NCBI GenBank assembly: GCA_016303085.1
Contig: JAEDMI010000158.1
Location: forward strand, 1 to 5,781
DNA: 5,781 nt
Reading direction: 5' to 3'
Source of the DNA: Acetatifactor sp.
GTDB lineage: Bacteria > Bacillota > Clostridia > Lachnospirales > Lachnospiraceae
The notes beneath the pieces were generated by a model. It had not been told where the DNA came from. It was given only the letters and a program-made list of their open reading frames with translations, and did not search any database. Made by a program: the position numbers and the translations under genes. Shown here in pieces: positions 1 to 4,115 of the stretch (position 1 is the stretch's first letter; every line of letters begins with the position of its first letter).

Positions 1-546
1 GGTGCAGAGAGATGCCAGGGCTAAACGCCAGTCTTTTACAAACATAATCACCAACACGCCGATAATGGTAAGGGTATTGGGAATAATGTTGGTAACGGCC
101 TTTGACAGCACATCCTTCAGAGAGTTTACATCGCCGATGATTCTCGCCAGTATTTTTCCGGTAGGTCTGCTGTCAAAAAAGGTGAAGGAAAGTTCTTGGA
201 TATGTTCATAAACTTCCTCACGGATAGACAGGATGATTCTGTTTGATATGTGAGACATCACATACATATGTACCTTCACCATCAGGACATATACCAAATT
301 GAGTGCCACGGCAAAGACCGCAAGACGAATCAGTCCCTGAAAGTCCAGCCGGGCTACATATTTATCGATAGCATTTTCTATCAATATGGGATTGAACAGG
401 CTGATACCTACGGTTACGGCCATGGCAATCAAAACCACAATGACCTCTTTTTTGTAACCTCCCAGGTATCTCAACAGTCTGGTTGCAATTTTCTTCGCAT
501 CCGTTGCCTGCAGCTGTTCATCCTCACGAAATGAATTAACTGCCAA
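1..546 (-). CDS. ABC exporter subunit 2 (permease/ATPase), N-terminal part only
   Basis: This is the second half-transporter of the exporter operon; the window shows its first 182 residues in an open frame that runs off the left edge. The start is a TTG directly after the TAG of the upstream gene, preceded by AGAGGTGA; no in-frame ATG lies nearer. Residues 1-30 are a polar, charged N-terminal extension. Hydrophobic segments at about 36-58, 72-95 and 155-175 fit the first transmembrane helices of a type IV exporter fold. Between them is the conserved stretch of this family (FFDSRPTGKILARI, about 123-136), after the first cytoplasmic coupling region. The nucleotide-binding domain lies outside the window, so Walker motifs cannot be checked. 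Adjacency, the shared strand and the degenerate ATPase site in subunit 1 suggest the two form a heterodimer in which this subunit carries the catalytically complete site, as in BmrD or TM288. The substrate is unknown; drug or peptide export is the usual role. Confidence 0.9.
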   Translation of the reverse strand, partial: MAVNSFREDEQLQATDAKKIATRLLRYLGGYKKEVIVVLIAMAVTVGISLFNPILIENAIDKYVARLDFQGLIRLAVFAVALNLVYVLMVKVHMYVMSHISNRIILSIREEVYEHIQELSFTFFDSRPTGKILARIIGDVNSLKDVLSKAVTNIIPNTLTIIGVLVIMFVKDWRLALASLCT

Positions 547-2274
547 CTAAATCACCTCTTTCTTCTGCTCAGGGTACTGTGCCATGTATGTCGCATAGTA
601 GAGTCCCCTTTGAGCCAACAGCTCCTCGTGGGTACCTCTCTCGGCAATTCTACCCTTGTCAAGATATATGATTTCATCCGCATTCCGCACAGCCGAAATT
701 CGATGTGCAATAATTATCTTGGATGAATCTGTTATTGTTTTTAACATCATTTGTATTTCCCGCTCAGTCTCCATATCCAGAGCCGAGGTAGAGTCATCCA
801 ACACAAGTATGGGACTCTTCTTTGCAATCGCCCTGGCGATACTGATTCTCTGTTTCTGACCGCCGGAAAGACCTACTCCCTTTTCTCCGATAACCGTGTT
901 GTACTGCTCCTCCATCTTCTCGATGAAATCCTTGGCCTGTGCCATTTTGGCTGCTCTCTTTACCTCAGGAAGCTCCATGGTGGCACGCTTGCCCATCTTA
1001 ATGTTCTCCTCGATGGTATCGGAAAACAGGAACACATCCTGCATAACCACCGAGCTGGTGCTGCGCACCTGTGCAAGTTCCATCTTGCGGATATCTACGT
1101 TGTCAATGGATATATGTCCTTCGGACGGGTCATAAAACCGCTGCAGCAGATTGATGACAGAGCTTTTCCCGGAGCCGGTTGCTCCCATGATACCCAAAGT
1201 CTTGCCTCTGGGAAGCTCGAAATCAATATTTTCCAGAATGGTATTTCCATCCAGCTTAAGTGCTACATTTTCAAACTTCAAGTTGCCCTGTATTTCATCC
1301 AGATGCACCGGATTTTCACTCTCCTGCATTTTCGGCTTTTCATCCGCAATCGCCTTCACCTTTTTGTAGGACGCGAAGGAGGACGAAAGCTCATTCGCCA
1401 GTTCAGCAAACATATCCAGGGGCCAGGTACAGTCTCTGGAGTACTCCACAAATGCAACCAGAGAGCCCAGATCCATTTTATTGCGGATTACCAAAAGGCC
1501 TCCCAGAATTGCGCATACAACGGGAAGGATGGCTCCGATAAACTGGTATATGGGATAATACCTGGTCATGAGTCTGGTCTGCTCCATATTTAACTCATAA
1601 TAGTGCCTGTTGCGCTTTGCAAACTTGGATATCTCGAACTTCTCTCTGGCGAAGGCCTTTACCGTTCTCACCCCGGCAAGGTTTTCTTCCGCCACGGTGG
1701 TAAGCGCCGCATTCTCCTCGCTGAGATCCGTATATACCTTGTCAAACTTTTTCTCCAGCACAAAGCTCATTGCCCCGCCGAAAATCATCACGGCAAGAGG
1801 CAGAAGTCCCAGCAACGGGCTCAAAGCAAACATGCAATACAATACGGAGATGATATAGAGCGTAATCTGAACGATTAACATTCCCGTCATGCCGAAGGCA
1901 TCCTTCACCTTATCCACATCATCCTTCACCCGGGCCATCAGTTCACCGGTATTCGTATTGTCAAAATAGTCCATGGAAAGTGTCTGGATATGCGCAAACA
2001 AATCCTTTCTCATCTGTGTTCCGATAGTCTGGCTGTTCCTGTCAAAGGTAAACTCCTTGCAATATCCGAATACACTTCTGCCGACGCCAAGCACAACCAA
2101 TATCGCCAACAGTATTCCGAATCTGGAAAAATCGCCGCCCACAAAAGACTCGTTCACAATAATCTTTGTAATCTGCGGCGTCAGCATCTCCAGCAGAATT
2201 GCCAGAATCAGGCTAACTATGGCAAATAAATAACTCTTCCAAAACGGAAGAACGTAGTTCTTTAACTTTTTCAA
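547..2274 (-). CDS. ABC exporter subunit 1, degenerate-site half transporter (BmrC/TM287-like)
   Basis: This is a complete 575-residue half transporter of the MdlB-type exporter family: a membrane domain (about 1-300) followed by an ATPase domain (about 333-565). Six hydrophobic segments lie near 13-34, 52-72, 131-152, 153-172, 240-263 and 270-290. ATPase motifs are Walker A GATGSGKSS (364-372), Q-loop Gln412, signature LSGGQ (469-473), Walker B ILVLDD (489-494), D-loop SALD (497-500) and switch His524. The residue after the Walker B Asp is Asp494, not the catalytic Glu. That is the hallmark of the degenerate-site subunit in heterodimeric exporters such as BmrCD and TM287/288, and the length is close to that of BmrC and TM287. 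The start is TTG, set by AGGAGG seven bases upstream; the ATG five bases earlier is out of frame and stops after two codons. The stop abuts the TTG of the partner gene. Expression probably depends on the upstream leader and terminator. The substrate cannot be told from sequence. Confidence 0.95.
   Translation of the reverse strand: MKKLKNYVLPFWKSYLFAIVSLILAILLEMLTPQITKIIVNESFVGGDFSRFGILLAILVVLGVGRSVFGYCKEFTFDRNSQTIGTQMRKDLFAHIQTLSMDYFDNTNTGELMARVKDDVDKVKDAFGMTGMLIVQITLYIISVLYCMFALSPLLGLLPLAVMIFGGAMSFVLEKKFDKVYTDLSEENAALTTVAEENLAGVRTVKAFAREKFEISKFAKRNRHYYELNMEQTRLMTRYYPIYQFIGAILPVVCAILGGLLVIRNKMDLGSLVAFVEYSRDCTWPLDMFAELANELSSSFASYKKVKAIADEKPKMQESENPVHLDEIQGNLKFENVALKLDGNTILENIDFELPRGKTLGIMGATGSGKSSVINLLQRFYDPSEGHISIDNVDIRKMELAQVRSTSSVVMQDVFLFSDTIEENIKMGKRATMELPEVKRAAKMAQAKDFIEKMEEQYNTVIGEKGVGLSGGQKQRISIARAIAKKSPILVLDDSTSALDMETEREIQMMLKTITDSSKIIIAHRISAVRNADEIIYLDKGRIAERGTHEELLAQRGLYYATYMAQYPEQKKEVI
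552..559 (-). promoter_or_regulatory. Ribosome binding site for ABC subunit 2, inside the end of subunit 1
   Basis: AGAGGTGA lies within the last codons of subunit 1, six bases before a TTG that follows the TAG without a gap. It decides the TTG start of the second subunit and suggests translational coupling, which would help keep the two heterodimer partners in equal amounts. Confidence 0.75.
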
Positions 2275-2281
2275 AACATCC

Positions 2282-2287
2282 CCTCCT
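2282..2287 (-). promoter_or_regulatory. Ribosome binding site that fixes the TTG start of ABC subunit 1
   Basis: AGGAGG lies seven bases upstream of TTG at 2274. The nearby ATG (2279 to 2277) opens a frame that closes at once with TGA, so the TTG is the only sensible start. Confidence 0.8.
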
Positions 2288-2320
2288 GTCTTTCTTTCCC
2301 CGATTTCGCGTGCTCATCCC

Positions 2321-2396
2321 AGCTTCGCTTTTCGCTGCTGCGGCGCTCGTCAAACTGTGCCGTGCGCAAGCGCCCGCACAGCTTTCCTCGCTGCTC
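2321..2396. repeat. 76-bp direct repeat, copy 1
   Basis: This stretch is identical over 76 bases to 2409-2484; the two are separated by 12 bases, giving a period of 88. The unit is clearly GC-richer than the AT-rich leader beside it. It contains an internal hairpin: ctgtgc (2355-2360) pairs with gcacag (2376-2381), with an inner gcg/cgc stem. It lies in the untranslated region between the leader terminator and the exporter start. The period is not a multiple of three, which argues against a coding repeat. A dispersed extragenic palindromic-type element is likely, but only these two copies can be seen. Confidence 0.9.
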
Positions 2397-2408
2397 TCTC
2401 CGGCTCAA

Positions 2409-2484
2409 AGCTTCGCTTTTCGCTGCTGCGGCGCTCGTCAAACTGTGCCGTGCGCAAGCGCCCGCACAGCTTTCCTCGCTGCTC
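2409..2484. repeat. 76-bp direct repeat, copy 2
   Basis: This is an exact copy of 2321-2396, with the same internal hairpin at 2443-2448 and 2464-2469. It ends four bases before the U-tract side of the leader terminator. The absence of any mismatch between copies points to a recent duplication or to recombination that keeps the copies alike. Flanking bases differ on both sides, so the repeat boundaries are sharp. Confidence 0.9.
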
Positions 2485-2488
2485 GCAC

Positions 2489-2518
2489 AAAAAGACCCGG
2501 ACATTTACTGCCCGGGTC
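2489..2518 (-). terminator. Intrinsic terminator in the exporter leader (candidate attenuator)
   Basis: On the minus strand GACCCGG (2518-2512) pairs perfectly with CCGGGTC (2500-2494) around an 11-base loop, followed at once by TTTTT (2493-2489). This is a standard Rho-independent terminator. It lies 42 bases after the stop of the 26-codon leader ORF and about 215 bases before the exporter start, pointing toward the exporter. No convincing promoter is visible between it and the exporter, so it should act as a conditional stop for the operon. Alternatively it simply ends a small independent transcript. Confidence 0.8.
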
Positions 2519-2541
2519 AAAACACTGCCTATAATGTCAGA

Positions 2542-2555
2542 TTGCACTTATGCAA
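2542..2555 (-). other. Small hairpin between leader stop and terminator
   Basis: TTGCA and TGCAA form a five-base stem with a four-base loop in the leader RNA, six bases after the leader stop codon. It is weak alone; it could act as a pause signal or be incidental. Confidence 0.35.
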
Positions 2556-2560
2556 AATAA

Positions 2561-2641
2561 CTATGTAAGCGAAACCGAGGTAACACTGTCATAACTCTTC
2601 AAATTATAAAATTCATTCTTGGCAAAAACTGATAAAGTCAT
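2561..2641 (-). CDS. 26-residue leader peptide upstream of the ABC exporter
   Basis: A short ORF starts at ATG (2641-2639) and stops at TAG (2563-2561). Its peptide begins MTLSVFAKNEFYNLKSY and ends in a Ser/Thr/Val-rich tail (residues 19-26). The ribosome binding site GAGAGG sits eight bases before the ATG. The ORF follows a promoter by about 50 bases and is followed by an intrinsic terminator and then the exporter genes. That order fits a regulatory leader peptide like bmrB of Bacillus subtilis, where translation of the leader controls readthrough into the exporter genes. I do not recognise the peptide sequence, and no similarity to BmrB is claimed. There are no runs of a single amino acid of the kind used in amino-acid attenuators, so drug- or stall-sensing is more likely than amino-acid sensing. 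The peptide could instead be non-functional. Confidence 0.6.
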   Translation of the reverse strand: MTLSVFAKNEFYNLKSYDSVTSVSLT

Positions 2642-2653
2642 TTTCGTTACCTC
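2577..2653 (-). promoter_or_regulatory. Long-range stem that hides the leader ribosome binding site
   Basis: On the minus strand GAGGTAAC (2653-2646), which contains the core of the leader ribosome binding site, is the exact complement of GTTACCTC (2584-2577) in leader codons 19-22. One more G-U pair can be added inside. The 61-base loop holds most of the leader ORF. When closed it would block leader translation; a ribosome on the leader would open it. Eight matched bases that include the binding site are unlikely, but not impossible, by chance. Confidence 0.5.
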
Positions 2654-2669
2654 TCTTTCTTTTTTATTT

Positions 2670-2692
2670 TCGGTGGGTGACTAAGCCGCCGA
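2670..2692 (-). other. Hairpin at the predicted 5' end of the leader RNA
   Basis: TCGGCGG (2692-2686) can pair with CCACCGA (2676-2670), with one C-A mismatch and a nine-base loop. It would sit at or next to the transcript's 5' end, upstream of the leader ribosome binding site. Such hairpins often stabilise transcripts; its role here is unknown. Confidence 0.35.
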
Positions 2693-2700
2693 TAAATACT

Positions 2701-2729
2701 ATTCAATCACAATGTTTTTCATCTGTCAA
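2701..2729 (-). promoter_or_regulatory. Promoter of the exporter leader transcript
   Basis: A perfect -35 TTGACA (2729-2724) is separated by 17 bases from -10 TTGAAT (2706-2701). The -10 is preceded by TG one base upstream (extended -10 form), which may compensate for its two mismatches. Transcription would start near 2694, giving a leader of about 50 bases before the 26-codon ORF. It is downstream of the XRE gene terminator, so the exporter appears to have its own promoter. Confidence 0.6.
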
Positions 2730-2744
2730 CTATTTTTACACAAA
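2726..2744. repeat. 19-bp direct repeat, copy A, overlapping the -35 of the exporter promoter
   Basis: tcaactatttttacacaaa matches 2769-2787 with one mismatch and a 43-bp period, about four helical turns. This copy overlaps part of the -35 box and extends upstream from it, so it could be a binding site for a regulator of the exporter promoter. Confidence 0.55.
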
Positions 2745-2762
2745 CCACCCAAATCACCCAAA
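2745..2762. repeat. Two 9-bp tandem units between the 19-bp repeats
   Basis: ccacccaaa is followed directly by tcacccaaa, one mismatch in nine. They lie just upstream of the -35 region and may be further contact sites for a regulator, or simple-sequence drift. Confidence 0.4.
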
Positions 2763-2768
2763 CCTGCA

Positions 2769-2787
2769 TCAACTGTTTTTACACAAA
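2769..2787. repeat. 19-bp direct repeat, copy B, next to the XRE gene terminator
   Basis: tcaactgtttttacacaaa differs from copy A at one position. Its end overlaps the U-tract side of the XRE gene terminator, 43 bases upstream of copy A in the minus direction. Confidence 0.55.
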
Positions 2788-2819
2788 ACGGGTGACAGCA
2801 GTTTTCTGCTTTCACCCGT
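2784..2819 (-). terminator. Terminator of the XRE-family gene
   Basis: On the minus strand ACGGGTGA pairs with TCACCCGT, and AGCAG with CTGCT after one mismatch, around an AAAA loop (2788-2819). A short T run follows. The stem begins in the stop codon of the XRE gene. It separates that gene from the exporter promoter; the T tract is short, so some readthrough is possible. Confidence 0.75.
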
Positions 2820-3043
2820 CATCGCTTCGGAAACGGTGTTACCTTGTCTGCCACTCCCGAAATATAATCCATGCTCACATCATAAAATTTAGCCAGTGTA
2901 ATCAGACTGTCCACCGGAATGCGTGTCTTTCCGCTCTCATAATCGCAATAGGTTCGCTGCCCCACATTGAGTAAATCTGCTATCCGCTGCTGTGTGTAAA
3001 AATGTGTTTCCCGCAGGTTGCGAATTCTCTCATTATATTTCAT
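2819..3043 (-). CDS. Small XRE-family helix-turn-helix regulator
   Basis: This is a 74-residue protein consisting almost only of a Cro/C1-type DNA-binding domain (about residues 5-62). TQQRIADLLNV (17-27) and the recognition-helix region around QRTYCDYESGKTRIP (29-43) have the classic HTH_3 pattern, followed by the typical LITLAKFYDVSMDYISG helices. There is no effector or dimerisation domain beyond it. The frame stays open for 33 more codons upstream, but that extension would cover the gene's own promoter region. The chosen ATG at 3043 has GAGGGA seven bases upstream and begins where the domain begins. The gene is divergent from the GGDEF gene and lies upstream of the exporter operon on the same strand, with a terminator at its stop codon. 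It is likely a repressor; its targets may be the palindromes in the divergent region (autoregulation) and possibly the exporter promoter. The effector is unknown. Confidence 0.88.
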   Translation of the reverse strand: MKYNERIRNLRETHFYTQQRIADLLNVGQRTYCDYESGKTRIPVDSLITLAKFYDVSMDYISGVADKVTPFPKR

Positions 3044-3070
3044 TTGACTGTCCCTCAAAATACCGAATCT

Positions 3071-3097
3071 CTGTGTAATTAAGTATAATTCACACAG
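3071..3097. promoter_or_regulatory. Imperfect inverted repeat over the XRE gene promoter (candidate operator)
   Basis: ctgtgtaatt and aattcacacag are inverted copies with one extra base in the right arm, around a six-base centre. On the minus strand the centre contains TATACT, a good -10 about 40 bases before the XRE ribosome binding site. The matching -35 is poor. A repressor bound here would block the XRE gene, consistent with autoregulation. Confidence 0.45.
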
Positions 3098-3107
3098 TAG
3101 TATTACC

Positions 3108-3136
3108 TTGACTTTTAGAGTTATAAACTCTATATT
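3108..3136 (+). promoter_or_regulatory. Promoter of the GGDEF gene
   Basis: The -35 TTGACT and -10 TATATT are separated by exactly 17 bases, each one base from consensus. The start point would be near 3143, about 30 bases before the GGDEF start codon. Confidence 0.7.
3116..3132. promoter_or_regulatory. Perfect 17-bp palindrome inside the GGDEF promoter (candidate operator)
   Basis: tagagttataaactcta consists of two 7-base half sites around ATA. It fills the spacer between -35 and -10 and enters the -10 box, so a bound protein would exclude RNA polymerase. The divergently encoded XRE protein is the nearest candidate binder; this is inference from position. Confidence 0.6.
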
Positions 3137-3160
3137 TTGCATATGCTATGCTTACTGACA

Positions 3161-3166
3161 GGGAGG
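3161..3166 (+). promoter_or_regulatory. Ribosome binding site that decides the GGDEF gene start
   Basis: GGGAGG lies eight bases before ATG 3175. An earlier in-frame ATG at 3148 lacks a ribosome binding site, lies only a few bases past the predicted transcription start, and would place GGGAGG inside the gene. Confidence 0.75.
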
Positions 3167-3174
3167 AACCGCAA

Positions 3175-4044
3175 ATGAACGAATCAGCCTTTGAGCAGCA
3201 ATGTCTGACGGTTGTACGGACTCTGTTGAATGCCTATCTGTTAAATGACAGGGAAAAACTGCAAAACACGGTACATCTGTTAGCAGAAAATTTTGTCTTT
3301 ATCGATGAATGCAATACCAATACGGTTCAGGGATGGTCCGCGTTGGTTACAGGCAGCGGGATTTACTCCTATCATGCTCTGAACACCCGTGAAGACAGTC
3401 TGTATTACTTTGCCCAGAGACTGAACTCCTACAGCTGCGTCATCTACGGCTTTTCCGCCACACTGCGTTGTTCCTGCATCTGCAGCCTAAGTGTATCCGG
3501 TCTTCCCCTCATCAACAGCATGCATTTATCCGTACCTTTTGACCCGGTCTGTGAGGAAGAACGAAGGCAGGATTCCCTGACGGGACTTCTCAACCGTAGG
3601 CACACAGAAAGCGTTATTCTGTATCAGCTTCAATCCGTTCCCGGGATTCACTTGCTCTTCATGGTGGATTTGGATAATTTTAAATATATCAATGATTATT
3701 TGGGACATCCGGTTGGAGATGATATTCTCACACTGGTGGCTCAGATTTTAAGAAACGCTTTCGGAAAAGATGCGGCAATCGGTCGCATCGGAGGAGATGA
3801 ATTTTTGATTTTCACGGAAAAGCGCCGTCTTTCCCGCTCCCCGGAAGAGACGGCACAGGCAATCATTGGTTCAGTTACTGCCCTCTTAAAGGGCTATCAT
3901 CTGGAGCAGAGTTGTTCCGTTGGCATCATCTCTGTTCCTTCCGGAAATTACGGCTTTGATGTTCTGTACAGGTCGGTAGACAAGGCATTGTATACCGCCA
4001 AGGCTTCGGGAAAAGCAAAATACTTTTTGGGAAATATAGAATAG
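3175..4044 (+). CDS. Soluble GGDEF protein, probable diguanylate cyclase
   Basis: This is a 289-residue protein that would make cyclic di-GMP from two GTP. The GGDEF domain spans about 130-286: DSLTGLLNRR (133-142), the metal-binding Asp165 in MVDLDNFK, the intact active-site GGDEF (206-210), and the C-terminal VDKALYTAKASGKAK stretch (268-282). No RxxD inhibitory site precedes GGDEF (the expected positions hold Gly and Ala), so product inhibition by that route is unlikely. The first 125 residues have no transmembrane segment or signal peptide. They show two helices followed by strand-rich sequence, vaguely like an NTF2/SnoaL-type small-molecule-binding fold; I cannot name the domain with confidence. 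The region holds several cysteines (Cys88, 99, 101, 103). It likely senses a cytosolic signal. The gene stands alone with its own promoter, a palindrome that may repress it, and a terminator three bases after the stop codon. Confidence 0.88.
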   Translation: MNESAFEQQCLTVVRTLLNAYLLNDREKLQNTVHLLAENFVFIDECNTNTVQGWSALVTGSGIYSYHALNTREDSLYYFAQRLNSYSCVIYGFSATLRCSCICSLSVSGLPLINSMHLSVPFDPVCEEERRQDSLTGLLNRRHTESVILYQLQSVPGIHLLFMVDLDNFKYINDYLGHPVGDDILTLVAQILRNAFGKDAAIGRIGGDEFLIFTEKRRLSRSPEETAQAIIGSVTALLKGYHLEQSCSVGIISVPSGNYGFDVLYRSVDKALYTAKASGKAKYFLGNIE

Positions 4045-4046
4045 AC

Positions 4047-4080
4047 AAAAGCACGAAGGATATCTCTCCTTCGTGCTTTT
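4047..4080. terminator. Bidirectional terminator between the GGDEF gene and glgP
   Basis: aaaagcacgaagga and tccttcgtgctttt form a perfect 14-base stem around a six-base loop. A/T runs on both ends make it a terminator in either direction. It begins three bases after the GGDEF stop codon and lies about 35 bases past the convergent glgP stop, and most likely serves both genes. Confidence 0.88.
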
Positions 4081-4115
4081 TAACACATACTATTTCTACT
4101 AGTTTTTCTCCGGCT

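Noticed and set aside
751..1593. A 280-codon plus-strand frame opposite the ABC transporter gene.
   Set aside because: It lies wholly antisense to a gene with intact ABC motifs, has no recognisable domain and no credible ribosome binding site.
2271..2504. A 77-codon minus-strand frame running through both 76-bp repeats, whose TGA overlaps the TTG start of ABC subunit 1.
   Set aside because: Its ATG lies in the loop of the leader terminator without a clear ribosome binding site, and it is made of the repeats read in two different frames, giving low-complexity Ser/Arg/Ala-rich sequence. The overlap could allow coupling, but the frame is more likely open by chance in GC-rich repeat DNA.
2310..2568. 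Several plus-strand frames of 65-75 codons across the repeats.
   Set aside because: They are the other strand of the same GC-rich repeats, show repeated Ala/Arg/Ser-rich text, and have no ribosome binding site or family pattern.
2677..2974. Short plus-strand frames over the exporter promoter and the XRE gene tail.
   Set aside because: They overlap the terminator, promoter and a clear helix-turn-helix gene on the other strand, and have no start signals.
3044..3142. A 33-codon upstream extension of the XRE gene frame.
   Set aside because: It covers the likely promoter and operator of the gene, adds hydrophobic text unlike the family, and starts with no ribosome binding site; the ATG at 3043 has one.
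2275..3174. CRISPR array, tRNA, insertion sequence ends or a known riboswitch in the non-coding regions.
   Set aside because: There are only two 76-bp copies with no spacer series, no cloverleaf sequence, no transposase or terminal inverted repeats, and no aptamer core that I recognise.
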